A DNA stretch of 41,048 nt from Flammeovirga aprica JL-4 (GTDB taxonomy: Bacteria; Bacteroidota; Bacteroidia; Cytophagales; Flammeovirgaceae). Numbering within the stretch: position 1 is the first letter of the stretch; the number at the start of each line of letters is the position of its first letter. The stretch covers positions 1-41,048 of the forward strand of contig NZ_JABANE010000080.1 of the NCBI RefSeq assembly GCF_012844305.1. Reading direction: 5' to 3'. Position numbers and translations under genes: made by a program. The notes beneath the pieces are model-generated. The model did not search any database. It was not told the DNA's origin and was given only the letters and a program-made list of their open reading frames with translations. Shown here piece after piece: positions 17,302 to 25,829 of the stretch.

Positions 17302-17399
17302 CTTTGATACGATTGTCGGAATTACTTGAATGTATCAATACTGTTAGTCTTGATATATTGCAATATTTTATTCTACAGCTAACAAACCGACTATCAAAG
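17302..17399 (+). promoter_or_regulatory. Structured gltB leader with competing stems
   Basis: CTTTGATA (17302-17309) plus GTCGG (17315-17319) pair with CCGAC plus TATCAAAG (17387-17399), a 13 bp stem with one 5-base bulge. Inside it TGTTAG (17342) pairs with CTAACA (17379) and ATATTGCAATAT is self-complementary. TTGATAC (17304-17310) can instead pair with GTATCAA (17332-17338), and that segment can also pair with TTGATA (17350-17355). The stems exclude one another. There is no T-tract after the structure. This could be a regulatory RNA leader or an inserted palindrome. Confidence 0.5.
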
Positions 17400-17434
17400 A
17401 CCAACAATTATCGAAAATCGGAAGACGCTTTATT

Positions 17435-20400
17435 ATGGAACACAGATTAACCGCCTTTAAGGACAATTGTGGTTTTGGTATGATTGCCAACTACAAAGGG
17501 AATCCTTCGAGGCAAATGACTTTAGACGCTATTGAAGCTTTGTCACGTATGATTCACCGTGGTGCGATTGCAGCAGATGGTGTGAGTGGTGACGGTAGTG
17601 GATTCTTATTTTCAATGCCTGATCGCTTCATGCGTAAAGAAGCAGAATTAAACGGTATTGATCTACCGCAACGTTATGCAGTGGCAATGATGTTCCTTAC
17701 GGAACCTGAAAAGCAAAAGGAAGTATTTGCAGAATACTGTGAAAGAAACGATTTAAAAGTACTATTCTTTAGAAAGGTACCTTTAAATACAGAGGTTTTA
17801 GGAAAGCAAGCATTTGAACTATTACCGGAGATTGTTCAAGCATTTGTAGTACCAAATGCATTGATGTCTACCAAAAGATTCTCAGCGCTTTTATATCTAA
17901 CAAGAAAAGAAGTAGAGCACGCTTTAAAATTGGATGAAGGATTCTATATCCCTTCTTTCTCAGAAAAAGTGATCTCTTACAAAGGTTTGGTAATGCCGAC
18001 GCATATTAAAGAACTTTTCGAAGACTTAGGTCAAGAAGAATTCGAAGTGTCGTTTGCAGTATTCCACCAACGTTTCTCTACAAACACATTACCTCAATGG
18101 AGATTGGCACAGCCATTCAGATGCCTTGCGCACAATGGTGAGATTAACTCCATCCAAGCCAACCGCTTCAACTTCTCTATTAAGCAAGAAGTATTGAAGT
18201 CTGAGGTATTTACAGAAGAAGAATTAGACAGAATTTTCCCTATCCTAGTACCAGGTGGTTCAGATAGTGCATCTTTAGATAATGCATTTGAATTCCTTGT
18301 TACTTCAGGAATGGACTTTTTCCAAGCGGCTCGTTCATTAGTGCCTGCACCTTGGCAAAACGTTCCAAACTTGGATGCTAAATTAAGATCATTCTACGAG
18401 TATGCGGCAAGCAACTTCGAAGCATGGGATGGTCCAGCGGCCTTGAACCTTTGTGATGGTCGTCACTTAGCATGTATTTTGGATAGAAATGGTCTTAGAC
18501 CAGCAAAATATATTGTGACTAATGACGATAGAATTGTTATCAGTTCTGAGTACGGTGTAATCGATTTAGAGGAGCCTAACATTAAAGAACAAGGTAAACT
18601 TCAGTCAGGTCAAATGATTGGTATTGACTTACGTTATGGAACTATCTTAAAGCATGACGAAATCAATACTTACTTGAAAGAAGCTCGCCCTTGGGGTAAG
18701 TGGATTCACGAAAACAGTGCTTATCTAATGGAGCACGTTGACAAGAACTTCTTGTCAATGGAAGACTACAGATATGATGACATTGTAGACAAGCAAAGAT
18801 ACCACAACTACACAAATGAGGTATTAGAGCAAGTGATTCGTCCAATGATTGAAACTGGTAAAGAAGATACTGGTTCAATGGGTGATGATACGCCACTAGC
18901 TTGTTTCAGTAAAGTACAAAGAAACTTCACGGATTACTTCCGTCAAAAATTTGCCCAAGTAACGAACCCACCGATTGACCCACTTCGTGAGAAGATGGTA
19001 ATGTCAACTTCAGTTACTTTCGGTAGAAATAATAACGTATTGATTGATGGACCGATGAACGCTCATCGTTTGAAGTCAATGTCTCCAATCTTAAGTTACG
19101 AACACTTCGACGTATTAAGAAGATTCGGTACTGAAGGAGATTCATTGTATGACTATCAATACAACTCAAAATCATTCAGCACGGCATTCACTTCTGACTT
19201 AGAAGCTTCATTACACCGTTTAGGTGAAGAAATTGAAGTAGCAGTTAGAGACGAGGATGTTGCGAATGTAATGTTAGATGATCGTTCTTTATCTAAAGAA
19301 CAATTCTTAATCCCTATGCCAATGGCAGTAGGTTATGTAAGTAATTACTTAGCGAAAAAAGGATTAAGATCTAAAGTGTCTATCATCGCAATTACAGGTG
19401 AAGCACATGATTCACACTCTTGTGCAGTATTACTTGCAATGGGTGCTACAGGTATTTATCCTTACTTATTATTTGGTACTGCTCTTCAAATTGCAGAAAA
19501 CATTGGTGCTAACTCTTACATGTCACGTAAGAAAGCATTGATCAAAGTGCAAAAAGCCTTAAACGCTGGTTTATTGAAGATCATGTCTAAAATGGGTATT
19601 GCAACTATTGAGTCTTACCAAAACTCATCGTTATTCGATTCAATTGGTTTAAGTAACGCAATCGTTGAGCAATGTTTCGTTAGATCTGAAGCGTTGATCC
19701 CAGGTTTAGATTTTGCAGATATCGAAGAAAGAATCAAGTCTTACCATAAGGCGGCTTTCAAAACAAGATATATCAAGAAGATGTATCCGTTGGAAGTGGG
19801 GTCATTCTACAAGTATGCTGAAAATGGTGAATACCATGACTTTGCTCCAACAGTAGCAAAATCAATCCGTAAGTTTGCTGTAACAGGTAGAGAAGAGGAT
19901 TACAACGATCTGAAGAATCAAATCAACAATAGAGGTTTACGTATGATTCGTGACTTCTTTGAATTCAAATCAGATCGTCAACCAATAGATATCTCTGAAG
20001 TAGAGCCAATCGAGGCAATTACAAAGAGATTTACTTCTGCTGCGATGTCATTAGGTTCAATTTCACCTGAGGCACACGAAGCATTAGCACAAGCAATGAA
20101 CCAAATCGGTGGTCAATCTAACTCTGGTGAGGGTGGTGAAGATCCAGCTCGTTTTGGTACAATCAAAAACTCTAAGATCAAGCAAGTCGCTTCTGGTCGT
20201 TTTGGTGTAACTCCACACTACTTAAGAAATGCTGAAGAAATTCAGATCAAAGTAGCACAAGGAGCGAAGCCAGGTGAGGGTGGACAGTTGCCAGGTTCTA
20301 AAGTTACTCCATTGATTGCATCACTAAGATGTACAATTCCAGGTGTGACATTGATCTCGCCTCCTCCACACCACGATATCTACTCAATTGAGGATTTAGC

Positions 20401-21868
20401 ACAGCTAATCTTCGACTTAAAGCAAGTGAACCCTAAAGCACGTATTTGTGTGAAATTGGTATCAACTGCCGGTGTAGGTACGATTGCAGTAGGTGTTGCT
20501 AAAGCATATGCAGATAAGATCATTATCTCAGGTGCTGACGGTGGTACTGGTGCAGCGCAATTAGGTTCAATCAAATTCGCAGGTAACCCTTGGGAACTTG
20601 GTTTAGCTGAGGCACACAATGCATTGAAAGTAAACGGTCTTCGTGACTTTGTAGAAGTACAAACAGATGGTGGTTTGAAAACAGGTCTTGACCTTGTAAA
20701 AGGTGCAATGATCGGTGCAGAAAGCTTTGCATTTGGTACTTCATTATTAACGACGATCGGTTGTAAAATCTTAAGAGTTTGTCACTTGAACAAATGTTCT
20801 GTGGGTATCGCAACTCAATCTGAGCAATTGAGAGCTTACTACATGGGTACTGTTAAAGGTGTGGTTTCATACCTACAAGCAATGGCTCAGGAAGTAAGAG
20901 AGATCTTAGCAGAATTAGGATATAAATCAATGGATGAAATCATCGGTCAAACTCACTTATTAAAAGTGGTTGAAGATGAGTTCGCTCAGAAGTTCGACTT
21001 CAAAGATGTTCTTTACTATGCAGAAGGTAAAAACATCAGAGAAAAAGCTTCTAACGATCCATTTGATCCAAACGAATTCGAGCAAAACATTCTAGAGGAA
21101 TTAATGCCAGTCATTAAAGGACCTCATTATAGAACTGTCTTGAACAAAGAGATTGTGAACACTAACCGTAGTTTCGGTGCTAGAATTTCTGGTCAGATTG
21201 CGGAATTCCACGGTAAGAAAGGTTTACCAAAAGAATTGATCACAATCAACTTAAAAGGTACTGCAGGACAATCATTTGGTTGTTTATTGAGTCATGGTAT
21301 GTTGCTTTCATTAAGAGGTACAGGTAATGACTATGTAGGTAAAGGTATGAGTGGAGGACAAATCATCATCACACCAAGAGATGGTGAGTCTGAAGGTCGC
21401 TCATTAGCAGGTAACACTTGTTTATATGGTGCAACAGGTGGTAAGTTGTTCGTAAGAGGTAAAGTTGGTGAAAGATTCGCCGTAAGAAACTCTGGAGCCC
21501 TTGCTGTTGTTGAAGGTACAGGTGATCACCCATGTGAATACATGACAGGTGGTACTGTAGTTATCCTTGGTGAAACAGGTAACAACTTCGGTGCTGGTAT
21601 GACAGGTGGTGTCGCGTTTGTTTATGACAAGACGAACCGCTTTATCGACAAGATGAACCAAGAGTTGATCAAAGCTACTCGTATCGATACGGATGAGGGA
21701 GACGAAGGACGTTTCTACTTACAGCGTATCTTACGTAGCTACTTGTTCCGTACAGGTTCTACGAAAGCAAAACATATCCTAGATCACTTCCGTGAAGAAG
21801 TACGTTACTTCTACATGGTGACTTCAAAAGATATGAAATCTCCATTGAACCCAATGGAGGGCAACTAA
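17435..21868 (+). CDS. gltB: Glutamate synthase large subunit GltB
   Basis: A 1,477-residue cytoplasmic enzyme that, with GltD, makes glutamate from glutamine and 2-oxoglutarate using NAD(P)H. An 11-residue propeptide precedes Cys12 (NCGFG), the nucleophile of the class II glutamine amidotransferase domain (about 12-400). The central domain follows, then the FMN/2-oxoglutarate domain (about 830-1200) with SNSGEGGEDPARFG and SGADGGTGAAQ. The 3Fe-4S cluster ligands Cys1110, Cys1116 and Cys1121 sit in CKILRVCHLNKC. The C-terminal GXGXG beta-helix domain starts near 1240. The length matches bacterial GltB. Codon use favours C-ending Asn, Phe, Tyr and His codons more than the neighbours, as in highly expressed genes. 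The gene has a candidate promoter and a structured leader, and gltD follows after 180 bases. Confidence 0.98.
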   Translation: MEHRLTAFKDNCGFGMIANYKGNPSRQMTLDAIEALSRMIHRGAIAADGVSGDGSGFLFSMPDRFMRKEAELNGIDLPQRYAVAMMFLTEPEKQKEVFAEYCERNDLKVLFFRKVPLNTEVLGKQAFELLPEIVQAFVVPNALMSTKRFSALLYLTRKEVEHALKLDEGFYIPSFSEKVISYKGLVMPTHIKELFEDLGQEEFEVSFAVFHQRFSTNTLPQWRLAQPFRCLAHNGEINSIQANRFNFSIKQEVLKSEVFTEEELDRIFPILVPGGSDSASLDNAFEFLVTSGMDFFQAARSLVPAPWQNVPNLDAKLRSFYEYAASNFEAWDGPAALNLCDGRHLACILDRNGLRPAKYIVTNDDRIVISSEYGVIDLEEPNIKEQGKLQSGQMIGIDLRYGTILKHDEINTYLKEARPWGKWIHENSAYLMEHVDKNFLSMEDYRYDDIVDKQRYHNYTNEVLEQVIRPMIETGKEDTGSMGDDTPLACFSKVQRNFTDYFRQKFAQVTNPPIDPLREKMVMSTSVTFGRNNNVLIDGPMNAHRLKSMSPILSYEHFDVLRRFGTEGDSLYDYQYNSKSFSTAFTSDLEASLHRLGEEIEVAVRDEDVANVMLDDRSLSKEQFLIPMPMAVGYVSNYLAKKGLRSKVSIIAITGEAHDSHSCAVLLAMGATGIYPYLLFGTALQIAENIGANSYMSRKKALIKVQKALNAGLLKIMSKMGIATIESYQNSSLFDSIGLSNAIVEQCFVRSEALIPGLDFADIEERIKSYHKAAFKTRYIKKMYPLEVGSFYKYAENGEYHDFAPTVAKSIRKFAVTGREEDYNDLKNQINNRGLRMIRDFFEFKSDRQPIDISEVEPIEAITKRFTSAAMSLGSISPEAHEALAQAMNQIGGQSNSGEGGEDPARFGTIKNSKIKQVASGRFGVTPHYLRNAEEIQIKVAQGAKPGEGGQLPGSKVTPLIASLRCTIPGVTLISPPPHHDIYSIEDLAQLIFDLKQVNPKARICVKLVSTAGVGTIAVGVAKAYADKIIISGADGGTGAAQLGSIKFAGNPWELGLAEAHNALKVNGLRDFVEVQTDGGLKTGLDLVKGAMIGAESFAFGTSLLTTIGCKILRVCHLNKCSVGIATQSEQLRAYYMGTVKGVVSYLQAMAQEVREILAELGYKSMDEIIGQTHLLKVVEDEFAQKFDFKDVLYYAEGKNIREKASNDPFDPNEFEQNILEELMPVIKGPHYRTVLNKEIVNTNRSFGARISGQIAEFHGKKGLPKELITINLKGTAGQSFGCLLSHGMLLSLRGTGNDYVGKGMSGGQIIITPRDGESEGRSLAGNTCLYGATGGKLFVRGKVGERFAVRNSGALAVVEGTGDHPCEYMTGGTVVILGETGNNFGAGMTGGVAFVYDKTNRFIDKMNQELIKATRIDTDEGDEGRFYLQRILRSYLFRTGSTKAKHILDHFREEVRYFYMVTSKDMKSPLNPMEGN

Positions 21869-22048
21869 GAGCAAGGCTGAACGTAGTCGGACGTTTTATG
21901 TTTCTATTTTGACCTTTCGATCAATTTCAGATTGAATTAAAATAAAAACAATTACTTAGAATCATCCGTTTACTTTTTGCCTAGTACTTAAATGATTTGG
22001 TGGTCTGAAAAGGCCACCACATTCTGATACCTTTTAAAAGAAAACGAT
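21869..22048. other. gltB-gltD spacer with hairpin and repeat-end motif
   Basis: This 180-base gap inside an otherwise tight functional pair contains TAGTACTTA at 21982-21990 preceded by TTTACTTTTTGCC, the same end motif seen at the repeat elements. A hairpin TGGTGG (21998) / CCACCA (22014) lies just before gltD. A small stem AACGT/ACGTT lies near 21880. It may be a remnant of an inserted element, or it may tune gltD expression. Confidence 0.4.
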
Positions 22049-23467
22049 ATGTACGAATTCACTAAAATAGAAAGAATTACACCTACACTTCGTCCTGCAG
22101 ATGAAAGAGTAGGGAACTTTAATGAAATCAGTGAGGTGTACTCTACATCTGAAACTGCTTCACAAGCAAGTAGATGTGTGCAATGTGGTAACCCATATTG
22201 TTCATCAGTAGGTTGCCCTCTAAGTAACTATATTCCTCAATGGCTTCGTTTTATTGCTGAGAAAGACTTAGAACAAGCTTTCAAAATTTCAAACGAAAGT
22301 TCACCGTTCCCAGAGATCTTAGGTCGTATCTGTCCTCAAGACCGTTTGTGTGAAGGTGCTTGTACTTTGAATGACGGTAACGAAGAAGAGACAATTGGAG
22401 CAATCACAATTGGTTCTATTGAGGTGGCAATCTCTGAGAAAGGATTCAAAAAAGGATTCAAGCCCGAGTTTGCTGAGAAAATGACAGGTAAGAAAGTAGC
22501 TATCGTAGGATCAGGTCCTGCAGGTCTTTCTTGTGCAACATTCTTGTTAAGAGCAGGAGTGAAGCCAGTTGTTTTTGATAAAGCGGATAGAGCAGGTGGT
22601 TTATTGACGTATGGTATCCCAGGTTTCAAACTAGAGAAAGCAGCAGTTGAGCGTAGAGTTGAATTGTTACAAGAAGCTGGTATGGAATTGAAATTGGGTG
22701 TGGACATCGGAAATGATGTAACATTAGAGCAATTAAACCAAGACTACGATGCGGTATTCTTAGGAATCGGAGCAATGGCAGGTCGTCAATTAGACGATGA
22801 GGCTTACAACTCTGACAACATTTATATGGCAGTACCTTTCTTGACTAACATCCAAAAGAAAATCGATGAGCAACAATTCGATAAGAAATACGATGTAACT
22901 GGAAAGCGTGTAGTAGTAATCGGTGGTGGTGATACAGCAATGGACTGTGTACGTTCATCAATCCGTGAAAAAGCTGCGAAGGTAACATGTTTCTATCGTC
23001 GTGACGAAGAAAACATGCCAGGTAGCCGTAAAGAAGTAAGAGCCGCAAAAGACGAAGGTGTAGAATTCAATTTCTTAAAATCACCTAAGAATTTTGTAGC
23101 AGATGATAAAGGAAATGTTTACGGAGCGAAATTCGTAGACATGGAGCTTTCTGAGCCAGATGCATCGGGCCGTCAAGCTGTGACTGAAGTTGCAGGTTCA
23201 GAAGCAATTGTTGAAGCTGACGTGTTTATTTTAGCATTAGGTTTCAGCAATGAAAAACTAGGATGGATCACTGACGCAGGTGTGAAGACGAACCAATGGG
23301 GTGCGATTGAAACAGATGCGAAAGGCGAAACATCTGTGCCAGGTGTATTTGCAGGTGGAGACTCTGTTCGTGGTGCTGACCTTGTGGTTACTGCAGCATT
23401 GGACGGTAGAGAGGCTGCCATGTCAATCTTAGAATCGATTTTCGAGAAAGAGCCGGCTACAGTATAG
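22049..23467 (+). CDS. gltD: Glutamate synthase small subunit GltD
   Basis: A 472-residue flavoprotein that passes electrons from NAD(P)H to GltB. The N-terminal 4Fe-4S region has Cys43, Cys46, Cys51 and Cys56 (CVQCGNPYCSSVGC) and Cys95, Cys101 and Cys105 (CPQDRLCEGAC), the usual GltD set. The FAD-binding Rossmann motif is VGSGPAGLSC at 153-162 and the NAD(P)H motif is IGGGDTAMDC at 291-300. The C-terminus carries the final flavin-contact segment (GVFAGGDSVRGADLVVTA). The length is normal for the family. It shares codon bias with gltB, lies 180 bases after it on the same strand and ends at a strong terminator, so the two probably form one operon. Confidence 0.97.
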   Translation: MYEFTKIERITPTLRPADERVGNFNEISEVYSTSETASQASRCVQCGNPYCSSVGCPLSNYIPQWLRFIAEKDLEQAFKISNESSPFPEILGRICPQDRLCEGACTLNDGNEEETIGAITIGSIEVAISEKGFKKGFKPEFAEKMTGKKVAIVGSGPAGLSCATFLLRAGVKPVVFDKADRAGGLLTYGIPGFKLEKAAVERRVELLQEAGMELKLGVDIGNDVTLEQLNQDYDAVFLGIGAMAGRQLDDEAYNSDNIYMAVPFLTNIQKKIDEQQFDKKYDVTGKRVVVIGGGDTAMDCVRSSIREKAAKVTCFYRRDEENMPGSRKEVRAAKDEGVEFNFLKSPKNFVADDKGNVYGAKFVDMELSEPDASGRQAVTEVAGSEAIVEADVFILALGFSNEKLGWITDAGVKTNQWGAIETDAKGETSVPGVFAGGDSVRGADLVVTAALDGREAAMSILESIFEKEPATV

Positions 23468-23494
23468 TTCCTATACAAGTTGGTTCTATATACT

Positions 23495-23529
23495 CCCACT
23501 GAGAAAAGCGTCTCTCAGTGGGTTTTTTT
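23495..23529 (+). terminator. gltBD terminator
   Basis: A perfect 10 bp stem, CCCACTGAGA (23495-23504) with TCTCAGTGGG (23513-23522), is followed by seven T residues. It starts 28 bases after the gltD stop. Confidence 0.92.
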
Positions 23530-23545
23530 ATGCCTAAATGCTGAA

Positions 23546-23707
23546 TAAGTACCAAGACAAAATTATTTAATACTAATTCTTATTATTATTTTGCGATTAC
23601 TTCTTTCAAAAAACTTTAAATAGAACCATTATTTATACGTTTTTTAGCATCGTACTCACAAAAAATAATTAAGAAATAATTATCAATTATTTTTGGCTTA
23701 GTACTTA
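23546..23707 (+). repeat. MITE-like repeat, copy 2 (162 bp)
   Basis: Second copy of the repeat at 254-409, in the same orientation. It begins TAAGTACCAAG and ends CTTAGTACTTA, so the terminal inverted repeat is about 11 bases here with one mismatch. The outer TA on both sides is compatible with a TA target duplication. It lies between the gltD terminator and the second rpn-like gene, so that gene's promoter lies in or next to the repeat. Confidence 0.75.
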
Positions 23708-23758
23708 TGAAAAAATAGGTGCTTAATTTTACCTCACGGAAATAAATAAAATAATTCA

Positions 23759-24631
23759 ATGGGAAACAGAAACTTAATTCGATTTGATTGGGCTATGAAA
23801 CGCCTTTTAAGAAATAAAGCAGATTATTCTGTTTTAGAAGGTTTTTTATCTGAACTCATGAAAGAGGATATTAAGATTGAAAGTATCTTGGAAAGTGAGA
23901 GTAATCAGCAAATTGAAATTGATAAATACAATCGAGTTGATATTCTGGTGAAAAATGAGAATGGAGAATTGGTAATTATAGAGGTCCAAAACCAATTAGA
24001 ACATGATTATTTCCAAAGGATGATCTACGGTACATCAAAGGCCGTAACAGAGTATATAACAGTAGGAGATTCTTACAAACAAGTTAAGAAAGTATATTCT
24101 GTAAATATCGTTTATTTTGACTTAGGTCAGGGAGAGGATTATGTATATCACGGTAGGACTCATTTTGAAGGTATTCATCAAAAAGATGTTTTAGAATTAT
24201 CAGCAAAACAAAAAATGCTATTAGGTGGAAAAACAACTCCTTCAGATTTATTTCCTGAATATTATGTTGTGAAAGTAAATCAATTTGATGACATCGCTAG
24301 AGATACATTGGATGAATGGATTTATTATTTTAAGAACAATGAAATTAAAGAGGATTTTAAGGCTAAAGGATTACTACAAGCAAAAGAAATATTGAGAGTA
24401 GACAACCTTTCAGCAGATGAACAGGCAAAATATAAAATCCACTTGAAGAATCTTAGAGACGAAGCAAGCCGACTTTTTACATTAAAAGCAGAGGCAGAAT
24501 TTAAGGTAAGGGAAGATGAAGCAAGAAAAAAAGCATTAGAAATCGCCATAGAATCTAAAAAAGAAGGAATATCTCTAACCACCATTTCTAAGATTACAGG
24601 TATTCCTGTAGAGGACTTGGAGAAGTTATAA
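23759..24631 (+). CDS. Rpn-family PD-(D/E)XK nuclease, paralog 2
   Basis: A 290-residue paralog of the protein at 14266, aligned without large gaps over the nuclease part (IRFDWAMKRLLRNKAD). The active-site residues are Asp61 (RVDILVKN) and Glu75-x-Gln77 (VIIEVQNQ). The tails differ: this one lacks the KGKEIGKEEGKKE stretch and ends with a shorter helical segment, GISLTTISKITGIPVEDLEK. No methionine occurs in its last 100 or so residues, so an internally started tail protein would need a non-ATG start. Expected role: DNA endonuclease acting in recombination or phage defence. The gene is alone, 51 bases after the MITE-like repeat. Confidence 0.88.
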   Translation: MGNRNLIRFDWAMKRLLRNKADYSVLEGFLSELMKEDIKIESILESESNQQIEIDKYNRVDILVKNENGELVIIEVQNQLEHDYFQRMIYGTSKAVTEYITVGDSYKQVKKVYSVNIVYFDLGQGEDYVYHGRTHFEGIHQKDVLELSAKQKMLLGGKTTPSDLFPEYYVVKVNQFDDIARDTLDEWIYYFKNNEIKEDFKAKGLLQAKEILRVDNLSADEQAKYKIHLKNLRDEASRLFTLKAEAEFKVREDEARKKALEIAIESKKEGISLTTISKITGIPVEDLEKL

Positions 24632-24657
24632 ATTCTTTCTTCCCCTAAGCTAAACGA

Positions 24658-25146
24658 TTAGAAAGTAACCACAATCACTGACTCTGATTTTTCAGAAGCA
24701 GATTTATAGAAATTGATCAGCCAATTGAGATTATTTTTTAAACTATTAATAACGCTCTCATTTTCCCAAAGGTCAGTCGGATAGACATTATTGCTTTTTA
24801 ACTCCTGAAGTGTGACTTGATTTTTTAATTTCTCAATATCAAGTTGTTTCAAATAATTATAAGCTAGCTTTACTTCATTAGAGTGAGAATAACTCATATC
24901 TATAAACCCTAAATCAGGATCGATCTTTAAATTATTGTGTCCAAGCAGACCATAAAGTGGGAGAATTTCATCATTAAGACAAGAACGTAGATCTTTTTTA
25001 AATACAAAAAATATAACCCCTTGCCATAAGGTGTCCAAAGAAAGATCATTATAGTCGCTCATGTGATCTCTTAAGAGCTGAGGATCTTTGATGATTTGAG
25101 ATAGTTCTTCTTCTTTAACATTATAAAGAACGGTGTTCATGCTCAT
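24658..25146 (-). CDS. DUF1877 (YfbM-like) protein
   Basis: A 162-residue cytoplasmic protein with no signal peptide or membrane segment. LDTLWQGVIFFVF near residue 36, the DPDLGFIDMSYSHSNEVKLAYNYL region and VYPTDLWEN near 123 match the general layout of DUF1877 proteins (LDKAWxxLHxLL, then a V-x-x-A-x-x-L helix, then YPxxW). The biochemical role of the family is not known. Two start codons are possible, at 25146 and 25140; the first is used here. It converges on the rpn-like gene with a 26-base gap, and no clear terminator is visible between them. Confidence 0.7.
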   Translation of the reverse strand: MSMNTVLYNVKEEELSQIIKDPQLLRDHMSDYNDLSLDTLWQGVIFFVFKKDLRSCLNDEILPLYGLLGHNNLKIDPDLGFIDMSYSHSNEVKLAYNYLKQLDIEKLKNQVTLQELKSNNVYPTDLWENESVINSLKNNLNWLINFYKSASEKSESVIVVTF

Positions 25147-25176
25147 AGTTTGCAGTTATTTATGTTTGCTAAAATT

Positions 25177-25423
25177 GATACTAAGAATGAAAAAAAATGG
25201 ATCGTATTATGGTCCATAAAGTGGTTTTGAAAAAATGGTCCTTTATAGCATTTTAATTCAACGCCAAGTCAATATACGTTCAAATTTTGGTAGAATATCC
25301 TTTATGACGGATGCCATTGTAGGGATGTTGCATTGCAACGTCCACTGCACCACAACAAGAACCATTTTTCTTCACTCTTAATTCTTACCAAAAGAAGAAT
25401 TCTCTTCTTCCTGCTAGTACTTA
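25177..25423. repeat. Hairpin repeat element, copy H2
   Basis: The left arm AAAAAATGGATCGTATTATG (about 25193-25212) pairs imperfectly with the right arm CACCACAACAAGAACCATTT (about 25348-25367). One core palindrome is present, GTAGGGATGTTGCATTGCAA (from 25319), followed by CGTCCACTG. The element ends with TAGTACTTA at 25415-25423. It seems to have lost the left core palindrome that H1 and H3 retain. Confidence 0.68.
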
Positions 25424-25492
25424 AATATAGGGTTAAATATTCACTTTTTCATATATCCTCTTCACCTAAGATTATATAATTGGAACTGGTAT

Positions 25493-25532
25493 TTCGTAGA
25501 CCCATAATTGAAATTATGGGCTTTTGGGAAGG
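25493..25532. repeat. Short hairpin repeat, copy 2
   Basis: Near-identical to 13927-13964. CCCATAAT and ATTATGGG form a perfect 8 bp stem around TGAA, preceded by TTCGTAGA and followed by CTTTTGGGAAGG. Both copies lie within about 130 bases of a hairpin repeat element. Confidence 0.6.
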
Positions 25533-25636
25533 TAATTCATTTATCAACTTTTGATTAAAATATTTTACTTACCCACATATTAATGGATGACAAACCTGTA
25601 AATCTTTGAGACACACTAAGTTTATAATGAAAGTTG

Positions 25637-25823
25637 AAAAATGTGGAGTGTTTTATTGTCCGTAAAATGGTTTTTATGATGGTTCAGTGAACGTCGCTAT
25701 GAAACAATCCCTACAGCCTACGTTCAAATTTAGGTAGAATATCCTTTTTGATGGATACTGTGTAGGGATGTTGCATCGCAACGTCCACTGAACCACAACA
25801 AGAATCATTTTCTTCCCTCTTAA
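25637..25823. repeat. Hairpin repeat element, copy H3 (near full length)
   Basis: The left arm (25637-25661, AAAAATGTGGAGTGTTTTAT) pairs imperfectly with the right arm (25789-25823, GAACCACAACAAGAATCATT). Inside, GGTTCAGTGAACGTCGCTAT (from 25680) faces GTAGGGATGTTGCATCGCAA (from 25762), giving mirrored core palindromes as in H1. It ends 7 bases before the stop of the outer-membrane protein gene, which is on the other strand. Confidence 0.7.
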
Positions 25824-25829
25824 AGTCGC

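Noticed and set aside
22336..22707. 123-residue minus-strand open frame inside gltD
   Set aside because: A shadow of the highly codon-biased gltD sequence; its Ser/Pro/Asn-rich product has no recognisable features.
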